This document shows positions 6,564-12,902 of a stretch of 13,529 nucleotides of DNA, one piece after another. Made by a program: the position numbers and the translations under genes. The stretch lies in the NCBI GenBank assembly GCA_002450985.1, contig DKBA01000205.1, positions 5,053-18,581 on the forward strand, in the 5' to 3' direction. Numbering within the stretch: the first letter of the stretch is position 1; each line of letters starts with the position of its first letter. The notes under the pieces are model-generated. The model made no database searches. It had not been told where the DNA came from and saw only the letters and a list, made by a program, of their open reading frames with translations. Source of the stretch: Acidimicrobiia bacterium UBA6912 (lineage in GTDB: Bacteria > Actinomycetota > Acidimicrobiia > Spongiisociales > UBA5794).

Positions 6564-7436
6564 TCACGCCTCCCGCAGCCAGCGAGCCGAGGCCACGTGC
6601 CCTTCGATCGTCGAGTTCCCCTCGAACGACCAGGCGACGGTCTGCGCCAGCGCCCACGCGCGAGCGCGCTCCCGGTCGAGGTGGAGCATCCGGCTGAGCT
6701 CGTCGAGGCGGGCGATGGTCAGTGTCCGTGAATGACCGAGCTCTGCTGCGCGCACGATCGGAGCAAGGGCGAACTCGCGCTCTCCGGCGAGCGGCTTGGG
6801 ATCGATGACGAGCCACGGCTCTCGGTGCGCGGCAAGGACGTTGCCGGGATGGAGGTCCTGGTGGAGGAGCACCTTCTCGCCCTGCGTCTGCGGCAGCCAA
6901 TCGAGCGCCTCGAGGGCGGCGTCGATGAGCTCCACGTCGAACGGGCGGCCGGCGCGCTCCCAGGTCGCCACGAGGCGGTCCGACCACCACGCCGCCTCGT
7001 CGGCCAGCGAGCGGATCCCGGGGGGTGCGGGAACCCACAGCCGGGGAAGCAGGCGGCCGAGCACCCCAAGGCCCTCCGCTGTCGCGCGTGCGGACAGCGG
7101 CGTCCCCGGTTCGCAGCGTTCGAGCAGGAGGGCGTGGCGGTCCTCGTCGCAGGCGAGTAGCCGCACCGCCCCGTTCCCGGCCCATGCGGCGAGCGCCGTC
7201 GCCTCGTGCTCGGTCTCCCGGTCCGGGAACTGGATCTTGAGGACGGCGGCGGATCCGTCCGCACGTGTTGCCGGCAGCACGAGCGACACGTACGAGTCGG
7301 GGAACGGCGGTTGGAGCTGCAATGCCCACTGCTCTGCGCACTCCGTCACGATCCGAGGGAGGGCTGCCAGCCAGGCTCGTCCCCTCTCGTGCCGCGCCAT
7401 CCAGCCGAGCGATGCCGGCACCTCGAGGCGGTTCAC
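6564..7436 (-). CDS. APH(6)/hydroxyurea-type small-molecule kinase
   Basis: Aminoglycoside phosphotransferase-fold protein of the streptomycin/hydroxyurea kinase group, 290 aa, full length. It would transfer phosphate from ATP to a hydroxyl of a small molecule. The beta-strand lysine is probably Lys67 (AVLKIQFP), with Glu78 or Glu76 nearby. The catalytic loop is HQDLHPGN (192-199) with Asp194 and Asn199. The metal-binding Asp212 is in IDPKPL (211-216), followed by GEREFALAP. The chosen start is GTG 7436 because TAGGGT lies 8 bases before it, a leaderless pattern. The frame is open upstream to 7535, but that part overlaps the divergent gene. Its chromosomal setting suggests a native housekeeping or detoxifying kinase. 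Streptomycin resistance cannot be read from the sequence. Confidence 0.88.
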   Translation of the reverse strand: MNRLEVPASLGWMARHERGRAWLAALPRIVTECAEQWALQLQPPFPDSYVSLVLPATRADGSAAVLKIQFPDRETEHEATALAAWAGNGAVRLLACDEDRHALLLERCEPGTPLSARATAEGLGVLGRLLPRLWVPAPPGIRSLADEAAWWSDRLVATWERAGRPFDVELIDAALEALDWLPQTQGEKVLLHQDLHPGNVLAAHREPWLVIDPKPLAGEREFALAPIVRAAELGHSRTLTIARLDELSRMLHLDRERARAWALAQTVAWSFEGNSTIEGHVASARWLREA

Positions 7437-7444
7437 GGTTGCGA

Positions 7445-7450
7445 ACCCTA
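7445..7450 (-). promoter_or_regulatory. Putative leaderless -10 box of the kinase gene
   Basis: On the minus strand TAGGGT stands 8 bases before the GTG at 7436. It shares the short divergent region 7437-7491 with the box of the deaminase gene, so the two promoters lie about 30 bases apart, back to back. Confidence 0.5.
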
Positions 7451-7478
7451 GAGGCCCCGGCGCGGCCGGCCCTCCTAG

Positions 7479-7484
7479 TACCGT
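7479..7484 (+). promoter_or_regulatory. Putative leaderless -10 box of the deaminase operon
   Basis: TACCGT lies exactly 7 bases before the ATG at 7492, and there is no Shine-Dalgarno. The spacing is the same as for the SDR and VapB genes. It supports 7492 over the longer upstream frame, which runs antisense to the kinase gene. Confidence 0.55.
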
Positions 7485-7491
7485 TCGACCC

Positions 7492-8856
7492 ATGACGACG
7501 CTTCTCGCCCGCAACGCCACCGTGCTCGTGACCATGGACGACGAGCGGAGGGAGATCGCCGGCGGCGGCCTCTACGCCGAGGACGGGTTCATCACCGCCG
7601 TCGGCACGAGCGACGAGCTTCCCGGGGCCGCCGACGACGTGATCGACCTGGCGGGGCACATCGTGTTGCCCGGCCTGGTCAACACCCACCATCATCTCTA
7701 CCAGACCCTGACCCGGGCCGTTCCGGGCGCCCAGGACGTCGGTCTGTTCGACTGGCTGCGCACGTTGTATCCGATCTGGGCACGGATGACGGCCGAGCAC
7801 ATCCGGGTCTCGACGCAGATCGGCCTCGCCGAGCTTGCGCTGTCGGGGTGTACGACCGCCTTCGATCACCTCTACCTGTACCCGAACGACAGCACGTTCG
7901 ACGACGAAGTGGAGGCGGGCGCCGAGGTCGGGATCCGGCTGATGGCGTCACGCGGCTCGATGAGCCTCGGGGAGAGCCAGGGTGGGCTTCCGCCCGACTC
8001 GGTGGTGGAGACCGAGGACGCCATCCTCGCCGACTGCGCCAGGGTGATCGACGCCCATCACGACCCGGCGCCGGGGGCGATGACGCAGGTGGTGCTCGCC
8101 CCGTGCTCGCCGTTCTCGGTCACCCTCGACCTGATGCGGGAGGCGGCGCATCTCGCCAGGGACAAGGGGGTTCGCCTGCACACCCACCTCGCCGAGACCC
8201 TGGACGAGGAGCAGTTCTGCCTGGAGACGCACGGCCGCCGCCCGGTGGCACTGATGGAGCACGTGGAGTGGGTCGGCGGCGACGTCTGGTATGCCCACGG
8301 CGTGTTCATCGCCGGCGACGAGATCGCCCGCATGGCCGACACCGGCACCGGCGTCGCCCACTGCCCGTCGTCGAACATGCGACTCGCCTCGGGCATCGCC
8401 CCCGTCCGACGCTACCTGGCGGCAGGGGTGCCCGTCGGGCTCGGCGTCGACGGTTCGGCGAGCAACGACGGGAGCCACATGCTGGCCGAGGCCCGCCAGG
8501 CGATGTTGCTCAATCGACTCGCCGCTGCGCCGTCGCTCGAGGGCGGCGAGTTGCTCGGCGCCCGGACCGCGCTGGAGTTGGCGACACGCGGCGGCGCCGC
8601 CGTGCTCGGCCGCTCCGACATCGGCGTACTCGAACCCGGCCGCTGCGCCGACTTCGTGGCCATCTCGCTCGACCGGCCCGAATACGCAGGCGCGCTCCAC
8701 GATCCGGTCGCCGCAGCGGTGCTGTGCGCCCCGGTCGGCGTCGACCGGACGGTGGTCCACGGCCGCACCGTCGTCGAGGGCGGCCGCCTGGTCACCCTCG
8801 ATCTGCCGCCCCTCGTGGAGCGCCACAACCGGCTGGCGGCCGAGCTGCTCGGTTGA
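7492..8856 (+). CDS. Amidohydrolase, 8-oxoguanine deaminase-like
   Basis: Metal-dependent amidohydrolase of the COG0402/TrzN-AtzA group, 454 aa, most like 8-oxoguanine deaminases, which convert 8-oxoguanine to urate plus ammonia. The N-terminal and C-terminal beta domains flank a TIM barrel. Predicted metal ligands are His66 and His68 (NTHHHLYQTLTR), His232 (LHTHLAET, with Glu235 as the catalytic glutamate), His269 (WYAHG) and Asp320 (GLGVDGSAS). The segments HHHLYQTLTR, LFDWLRTLYPIW and AHCPSSNMRLASG recall the Pseudomonas 8-oxoguanine deaminase family. The exact substrate could be another purine, isocytosine or a triazine. The last base of its stop codon is the first base of the next gene's ATG (TGATG), so the two are coupled. 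The neighbouring nucleotidyltransferase fits purine oxidation by a molybdenum hydroxylase. Confidence 0.9.
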   Translation: MTTLLARNATVLVTMDDERREIAGGGLYAEDGFITAVGTSDELPGAADDVIDLAGHIVLPGLVNTHHHLYQTLTRAVPGAQDVGLFDWLRTLYPIWARMTAEHIRVSTQIGLAELALSGCTTAFDHLYLYPNDSTFDDEVEAGAEVGIRLMASRGSMSLGESQGGLPPDSVVETEDAILADCARVIDAHHDPAPGAMTQVVLAPCSPFSVTLDLMREAAHLARDKGVRLHTHLAETLDEEQFCLETHGRRPVALMEHVEWVGGDVWYAHGVFIAGDEIARMADTGTGVAHCPSSNMRLASGIAPVRRYLAAGVPVGLGVDGSASNDGSHMLAEARQAMLLNRLAAAPSLEGGELLGARTALELATRGGAAVLGRSDIGVLEPGRCADFVAISLDRPEYAGALHDPVAAAVLCAPVGVDRTVVHGRTVVEGGRLVTLDLPPLVERHNRLAAELLG

Positions 8857-9485
8857 TGAGCCGCGATCGGGTCGCCGGCGTCGTGCTCATCGCCGGCACG
8901 TCGGAGCGGATGGCCGGTCCCCTTCCCAAGCAGCTCCTCCCATTCGGTGACCGCACCATGGCGGCGCTGTCGGTCGCCAACGCCGAGGCGTCGCGGCTCG
9001 ACCAGGTGGTCGCCGTCACCGGCGCCGCGGCAGGCCGAGTTGGGGCGAGCCTCACGTCGGGTCGCGCCACCGTGGTGCACAACCCCGAGTATCCACTGGG
9101 CAATGTCACCTCGCTGCTGTGCGGTGTCGCCGCGGCAGGCGCACCGTCGGCCGTCGTGCTGCTGCTCGGGGACATGCCGGGTGTGACTCCCGACATCATC
9201 GACGAGATCGTCGCAGTGTGGGACGAGTCCCGACCCTGGGCGGCGGTCGCCGTATACGACGACGGCGCCCCCAACCACCCGTTCCTGCTCTCGGCGGATG
9301 CCATCGCCGCGATGACGGGGGTGGCCACCTCGGGCTCGAAAGTGCTGTGGCAGCTGTTGATCGAGGCCCCGCCGGAGCCAGTCGTCGAAGTGCGATTCGC
9401 CCGCCCCGCCCCGGTCGACGTCGACACGCTCGCCGGCTACCACGCCGCGCTGCGCCAGCTGGGCTTCCACGAGCCGGACTCGTGA
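8856..9485 (+). CDS. MobA/MocA-like nucleotidyltransferase
   Basis: NTP-transferase domain protein, 209 aa, similar to molybdenum cofactor cytidylyl/guanylyltransferases that attach a nucleotide to molybdopterin. The N-terminal nucleotide loop is LIAGTSERMAGPLPKQLLPFG (11-31), with Lys25 as the conserved lysine. The usual LAAG-x-S-x-RMG pattern is altered: the Leu-Ala is Leu-Ile and the Gly after Met is Ala. GDMPG (105-109) carries the metal-binding Asp106. GAPNHP (137-142) and DVDT (188-191) match the GxPGHP and DIDTPEDY segments of the MocA group. Its start overlaps the deaminase stop by one base. Cofactor maturation for a xanthine-dehydrogenase-type enzyme is likely, but no such enzyme is in the window. 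Confidence 0.83.
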   Translation: MSRDRVAGVVLIAGTSERMAGPLPKQLLPFGDRTMAALSVANAEASRLDQVVAVTGAAAGRVGASLTSGRATVVHNPEYPLGNVTSLLCGVAAAGAPSAVVLLLGDMPGVTPDIIDEIVAVWDESRPWAAVAVYDDGAPNHPFLLSADAIAAMTGVATSGSKVLWQLLIEAPPEPVVEVRFARPAPVDVDTLAGYHAALRQLGFHEPDS

Positions 9486-9566
9486 CGTCCGTGCTCCGGC
9501 TCGGCTCGAGGGGCGAGGAGATGCCCCCGCCGCACCGGCGGCCGGCGCTACCGTGAGACCGGACCC

Positions 9567-9574
9567 GAGAGGAG
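9567..9574 (+). promoter_or_regulatory. Shine-Dalgarno of the small membrane protein, with upstream TACCGT
   Basis: GAGAGGAG lies 6 bases before ATG 9581. A TACCGT hexamer at 9549-9554 could be the -10 box of a short-leader transcript. Together they support expression of the 73-aa frame. Confidence 0.55.
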
Positions 9575-9580
9575 CCCGGG

Positions 9581-9802
9581 ATGGCGGCGCCGAAATCCCG
9601 CAAGCTGCAACCAAACGTGCTGGTCATCGTGGCCGCGACGCTGCTCGTGCTCGGCGTCGGCGGCATCGCCTGGGGAATCGCCGCGGACGACGACGAGATC
9701 CTCCGCTCCAACCTCGGAATCGTGACCGGGGCGATCCTCGTCGGCGTGGTCGGCGTCTGGATGCTGGTGCGATCGTCGGCGAAGCGCCGCCCGCGGCGCT
9801 GA
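9581..9802 (+). CDS. Small two-helix membrane protein
   Basis: Hypothetical integral membrane protein, 73 aa. A basic N-terminus (KSRK) is followed by a hydrophobic segment about 12-34, a short acidic turn ADDDE (35-39), a second hydrophobic segment about 44-64, and a basic tail SSAKRRPRR. By the positive-inside rule both ends face the cytoplasm. I recognise no family or function. It stops only 6 bases before the stop of the convergent lipoprotein gene. Good ribosome binding site, start and codon pattern make it a real gene. Confidence 0.75.
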   Translation: MAAPKSRKLQPNVLVIVAATLLVLGVGGIAWGIAADDDEILRSNLGIVTGAILVGVVGVWMLVRSSAKRRPRR

Positions 9803-9808
9803 TCGGGG

Positions 9809-10489
9809 TCAGGCTCCCGGCGGCGGGAGCTCGACGGCGGGGTTGCGCTCCGTGATCTCCCAAGCAGCGAGCGGAAAGCCTGCGTTGTCGCCGGTTGCGA
9901 ACTGCGCCGTCAGTTTGACGACGACGCCGGTCTCGACATCGCGCCACACGTTCATCTCGGCAACGTCCCCGTACTCCCAATCCACGCCCTTCTCGATACC
10001 GGTGCGGCGAAGGTGGCTGGCCGGTGCACCGAGGTGGAGCTCCGTGCCGAGGTCCTCCCATGCCGCGCCACCGTCGAGCAGATCGGACACGTATTCCGGC
10101 ATGAGCAGCCCGGTCAACACCAGGAAGTCGCGCACTCCCGTTGCATCCAGCTCCAGGTCGGGCTGCTCCAGATCCTGCCATCGTGTGCCGTCCGTGACCA
10201 GGTCGATCGGCAGCCCGGCGAGATTCCCGAAGATACGCATCGCACCCGACCCGACGTCCGCCTCGCCGTCGAGCACCTCGACGAGCCGCGGCTCACCCTC
10301 GTCGGGTACCACGCTCAGGGACATCGTGAAGCGATAGGTGGCCAGCGGCTGGGCCGAGGTCGGGGACGTCGTCGGAGCAACGGTAGACCCCGTGGTCGCG
10401 ACGGAGGCGGGTGTGGTCGTAGTGGGGGTGGTGGAGCCTCCACAGGCGGCCAACATGAGCACGCACGCGGCGATGAAGCGTCTCGTCAC
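9809..10489 (-). CDS. Secreted lipoprotein of unknown function
   Basis: Predicted lipoprotein, 226 aa. The signal peptide is MTRRFIAACVLML with lipobox LAAC, so Cys16 would be lipidated and the protein anchored on the outer face of the membrane. A Thr/Ser/Pro-rich low-complexity linker follows (about 17-47, TTPTTTTPAS). The rest (about 48-226) is a soluble beta-rich domain starting ATYRFTMSLSV, with repeated Trp-Asp and Gly-rich segments. The overall plan recalls LolA/LppX-type lipid-carrier lipoproteins of actinobacteria, but I cannot assign it. GTG 10489 is chosen because it begins the signal peptide. Neither a clear Shine-Dalgarno nor a TANNNT box precedes it. A tiny open frame upstream overlaps this start (see findings). 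Confidence 0.82.
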   Translation of the reverse strand: MTRRFIAACVLMLAACGGSTTPTTTTPASVATTGSTVAPTTSPTSAQPLATYRFTMSLSVVPDEGEPRLVEVLDGEADVGSGAMRIFGNLAGLPIDLVTDGTRWQDLEQPDLELDATGVRDFLVLTGLLMPEYVSDLLDGGAAWEDLGTELHLGAPASHLRRTGIEKGVDWEYGDVAEMNVWRDVETGVVVKLTAQFATGDNAGFPLAAWEITERNPAVELPPPGA

Positions 10490-10826
10490 ATCATCATGTT
10501 GGCGTGAGGCGCTCGCATCATCCAACCCGGAGCACCTCCCTGTCCTAGTCCCGTGATCAGGCCTGCCGACTGCCCAATTGCGAGACGTATGCATAGGGCG
10601 CGCATACGTCGTGTACGGGCACAGAAGGCCCGCAGGGACTGTCTGAGGGGACGTCTTCGGGAAGCTCGAGAGGCCCCTGTCGACACCTCGTACTCGCTGT
10701 GGCGTCGGTCCGGGTGATCGGGCATCGTCCCGTACCTGAGTCGGATCTGTCGCACACTTCCCTCATCATGTGTCGAACGCTGCGCTGCTGATTCGTCGCA
10801 GTGATGACGCCGACAAGGAGCATCCG
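10490..10826. other. Gene-free divergent region
   Basis: These 337 bases separate the minus-strand lipoprotein from the plus-strand DUF2461 gene. They contain a minus-strand GGAGG-type site with an 11-codon open frame (10486-10541), an inverted repeat (10584-10610), and the DUF2461 Shine-Dalgarno at 10815-10820. I see no convincing promoter boxes, no RNA gene, and no coding-type third-position pattern in the rest. Confidence 0.55.
10584..10610. repeat. Inverted repeat, possible operator or hairpin
   Basis: GACGTATGC (10584-10592) and GCATACGTC (10602-10610) are exact reverse complements around a 9-base centre. It lies in the intergenic region between two divergent genes. It could be a regulator binding site or an RNA hairpin. 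No T-tract follows. Confidence 0.5.
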
Positions 10827-11510
10827 ATGGCCACATTCGAAGGCTTTCCCACACAGACCCTCACCTTCCTCCGCGGCCTGGCGCGCAACAACGACAAGGC
10901 CTGGTTCGACGCCCACCGCAACGACTACGAGCGCTACTGGTTGGAGCCCGCCAAGGAGTTCGTCGTGGCCGCCGGTGCGGCACTGCGCAAGGTCGCCCCG
11001 GACGTGCGGGCCGAGCCGAAGGTCAATGGCTCGATCTTCCGGGTCAACCGCGACATCCGCTTCTCTCCGGACAAGCGGCCGTACAAGGATCACCTGGACT
11101 TCTGGTTCTGGGAGGGCGAGCGGAAGGATGCCGTGTCCGGCTTCTACCTCCGCATCACGCCGCGGTCCGTCGGTATCGGCGTCGGCGCCCACGGCTTCGA
11201 CACGCAACGTCTCGCCGCCTATCGGGCCGCCGTCGTGGACCCCGATTCTGGCTCGGCTCTCGCCAAGGTGGTGTCCTCGATCGAGCGCAAGGGGTACGAA
11301 GTGCAGGGCGAGCACTACAAGCTGACGCCGCGCGGCTTCGAGCCCGCCAACGCGACCCAGGAGCGGCTGCTGCGGCACGGAGCGCTGTTCGCCGGCGTCG
11401 ACGAGAAGCCGGCGTCCGACCTCCACACGGCAGCCTTCGTGGGGCACGCCGTTGCCGAGTGGAGGCGAATGTCGCCGCTTCACCGCTGGCTGGTCGACAC
11501 GCTGCAGTGA
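10827..11510 (+). CDS. DUF2461 family protein
   Basis: Conserved protein of the DUF2461/TIGR02453 family, 227 aa, the typical length. The biochemical role of the family is not established to my knowledge. Family features seen are the start FLRGLARNNDKAWFDAHRNDYE (14-35) and the central block with Asn67, Phe71 and Arg72 leading into RDIRFSPDKRPYKDH (75-89), then a GFYLRITP segment. No signal peptide or membrane segment is visible, so it is likely cytoplasmic. The start ATG 10827 has AAGGAG 6 bases upstream. A longer GTG start at 10770 lacks a binding site and adds a non-conserved leader. The gene ends about 30 bases before the VapB operator region. Confidence 0.88.
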   Translation: MATFEGFPTQTLTFLRGLARNNDKAWFDAHRNDYERYWLEPAKEFVVAAGAALRKVAPDVRAEPKVNGSIFRVNRDIRFSPDKRPYKDHLDFWFWEGERKDAVSGFYLRITPRSVGIGVGAHGFDTQRLAAYRAAVVDPDSGSALAKVVSSIERKGYEVQGEHYKLTPRGFEPANATQERLLRHGALFAGVDEKPASDLHTAAFVGHAVAEWRRMSPLHRWLVDTLQ

Positions 11511-11539
11511 GCGGGTCGAAACTGCTGGCAGCGACATTG

Positions 11540-11557
11540 CTGTCATCAAGATGACAG
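11540..11557. promoter_or_regulatory. Palindromic operator of the VapBC module
   Basis: CTGTCATC (11540-11547) and GATGACAG (11550-11557) are exact reverse complements with a 2-base centre. The site lies 10 bases upstream of the -10 box, over the expected -35 region. Ribbon-helix-helix antitoxins such as VapB usually repress their own operon from such palindromes. Further GATG half-sites follow at 11563-11566 and 11571-11574. Confidence 0.7.
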
Positions 11558-11567
11558 TCAGTGATGC

Positions 11568-11573
11568 TATGAT
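11568..11573 (+). promoter_or_regulatory. -10 box of vapBC, leaderless spacing
   Basis: TATGAT is close to the sigma-70 consensus and stands exactly 7 bases before ATG 11581, so transcription would begin at or next to the start codon. No Shine-Dalgarno is present. Confidence 0.65.
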
Positions 11574-11580
11574 GTCGCCC

Positions 11581-11838
11581 ATGAGAACGACGATTCGCAT
11601 CGACGACGAGCTCCTGCGGAGGGTGAAGGAACGGGCCGCAACCAGCGGTCGGACCATCGGCTCGATCATCGAAGATGCGCTTCGGGTTGCCCTGGCCACT
11701 CCGGCAGCGGAGGTCGCACCGGTGCGGCCGCTTCCCGTCTACGGCGGGTCCGGGGTCCTGCCTGGTGTCGATCTCTCCTCGGCAGCAGCGTTGCGCGACC
11801 TCATGGACGACGGCGTGAGCATCGATGCTCTTCGCTGA
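11581..11838 (+). CDS. vapB: VapB-family ribbon-helix-helix antitoxin
   Basis: Antitoxin of a type II toxin-antitoxin pair, 85 aa. Residues 1-42 form a CopG/RHH DNA-binding fold: beta strand MRTTIRID, then helices DELLRRVKERAATSG and TIGSIIEDALRVAL. The C-terminal part, with GVLPGVDLSS (58-67) and LRDLMDD (71-77), is the toxin-neutralising tail and resembles mycobacterial VapB tails. It should bind and block the PIN toxin and repress the operon through the palindrome upstream. It overlaps the toxin gene by 14 bases. The start at 11581 is supported by TATGAT 7 bases upstream. Confidence 0.9.
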   Translation: MRTTIRIDDELLRRVKERAATSGRTIGSIIEDALRVALATPAAEVAPVRPLPVYGGSGVLPGVDLSSAAALRDLMDDGVSIDALR

Positions 11839-12253
11839 CGTCAACGTCCTCGTCTACGCCCATCGACCGGAGGCGCCACGGCACGAGGAGTACCACGCAT
11901 TCCTCTCCGACGCGCTTGGCGGCGATGAGCCGTTGGCGGTCACCCCCGGCGTTCTCGCCGGCTTCGTCCGTGTCGTCACCCACCCGAGGGTGTTCCGTGA
12001 CCCGACGCCGCTCGAGACCGCCCTCGAGTTCGCCGAGACGGTGCAATCGGCGCCTTCTTCGCTCACCGTGGGCGCCGGTGAGCGAACATGGCCGATCGTC
12101 GTGGATCTCGTGCGACGGACCGAAGCTCGTGGCAATGCCGTTCCCGATGCCCTGATCGCGGCGCAGGCCATCGAGCACGGTGCGACGCTCGTCACTGCCG
12201 ATCGAGGGTTTGCGAGGTTCCCCCGGCTCTCCTGGCGACACCCGCTCGACTGA
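11825..12253 (+). CDS. vapC: VapC-family PIN-domain toxin ribonuclease
   Basis: PIN-domain toxin, 142 aa, of the mycobacterial-type VapC subfamily. Such enzymes cleave RNA (often tRNA or rRNA) with Mg2+ or Mn2+. Acidic residues seen are Asp5 (FADVNVL, with Asn7), Asp108 (VPDALIAAQA) and Asp126 (TADRGFARF). The usual second acidic position before the phenylalanine of LAxFVRVVTHPRVF is Gly46 here, as in part of this subfamily. The family ending FARFPRLSWRHPL is present. The gene starts inside the end of vapB (14-base overlap), so it depends on antitoxin translation. Confidence 0.9.
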   Translation: MLFADVNVLVYAHRPEAPRHEEYHAFLSDALGGDEPLAVTPGVLAGFVRVVTHPRVFRDPTPLETALEFAETVQSAPSSLTVGAGERTWPIVVDLVRRTEARGNAVPDALIAAQAIEHGATLVTADRGFARFPRLSWRHPLD

Positions 12254-12256
12254 CGA

Positions 12257-12272
12257 GGCCCGCCGATGGGCC
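12257..12272. terminator. Small hairpin between convergent vapC and tetR genes
   Basis: GGCCC and GGGCC form a 5-bp stem with a 6-base loop starting 4 bases after the vapC stop. A self-complementary GGCCGGCCGGCC tract follows. It could be a weak terminator in the 30-base gap, but there is no T-tract. Confidence 0.25.
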
Positions 12273-12283
12273 GGCCGGCCGGG

Positions 12284-12856
12284 TCAGCGTCGGCGGCGCA
12301 GCCACTCGTGGGCGTCGATGATCCGACGGATGTGGCCGGTGAAGTCGAAGGCCGGCTGCAGCATCCAGTGGAAGGCGAGCCCGTTGAGGGCGGCGAGCAG
12401 CAGCTCGGCGTCCTCGCCTGCCTCGGCGACGCCGATCTCCGGGTCGGTCCGCCGGATGGCGTCGGCGAACCTGGCGACGCGACGCTCGTGGTGGCGGAGG
12501 AACCGCTTGGCGAGGTCGTTGTCGGTGAGCCCACCGCTCACGACCGTCTGGAGGTAGATGCGGGCGACGGTCGACTGGCCCGTGATGAAGCGGGCGTAGG
12601 CCTTGATGAGCTCGCCGACCGTGTCCGTGCCGGCGCCCTGCGGGTCGGGATCGACCGAGGCGATGGCCTCGGCGACGACGCGCATGATCGCTTCCTCCTT
12701 GGAGTCGAAGATGTTGTAGAAGCTGCCGGCGCGCACCCCGGCGCGGTCGCAGATCGCCTTGAGCGTGGTGCCCTCCAGGCCGACTTCGCCGAGGAGCTCG
12801 CGTGTGGCGTCGATGATCCGCGCCTCGGTGCGGATCCCGGCTTGGTAGCGCGCCAT
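12284..12856 (-). CDS. TetR-family transcriptional regulator
   Basis: DNA-binding repressor, 190 aa, normal family length. The N-terminal helix-turn-helix is TTLKAICDRAGVRAGSFYNIF (30-50) and the TetR signature continues to DSKEEAI. The C-terminal domain (about 60-190) is helical and would bind a ligand and form the dimer. ATG 12856 has GGAGGAGGAG 4 bases upstream. It is divergent from a FadE5-like acyl-CoA dehydrogenase, with two palindromic sites between them. This suggests repression of that gene and itself, with an acyl-CoA or fatty acid as plausible inducer. The ligand is inference. Confidence 0.92.
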   Translation of the reverse strand: MARYQAGIRTEARIIDATRELLGEVGLEGTTLKAICDRAGVRAGSFYNIFDSKEEAIMRVVAEAIASVDPDPQGAGTDTVGELIKAYARFITGQSTVARIYLQTVVSGGLTDNDLAKRFLRHHERRVARFADAIRRTDPEIGVAEAGEDAELLLAALNGLAFHWMLQPAFDFTGHIRRIIDAHEWLRRRR

Positions 12857-12902
12857 GTGACTCCTCCTCCGAGGGGTTCACGCTAGCGGATTTCCCTCGA
12901 AC

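Noticed and set aside
6466..6567. Short frame starting with GTG overlapping the kinase stop (GTGA)
   Set aside because: Third codon positions lack the G/C bias of real genes here and the peptide is low complexity. The neighbouring frame looks coding instead.
6564..7436. Acquired antibiotic resistance cassette
   Set aside because: No integrase, transposase, attachment site or composition shift nearby. The kinase appears to be a native chromosomal gene of a broad family.
6796..7491. Upstream extension of the deaminase frame
   Set aside because: It is antisense to the kinase gene, and the family N-terminus (MTTLLARNATVLV) begins at 7492.
7848..9485. Long plus-strand frame across the deaminase that leads into the nucleotidyltransferase
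   Set aside because: The part before 8856 is an arginine-rich shadow of the deaminase. Only the portion from ATG 8856 matches a family.
10770..10826. GTG 10770 as DUF2461 start
   Set aside because: AAGGAG is well placed for ATG 10827, where the family homology begins.
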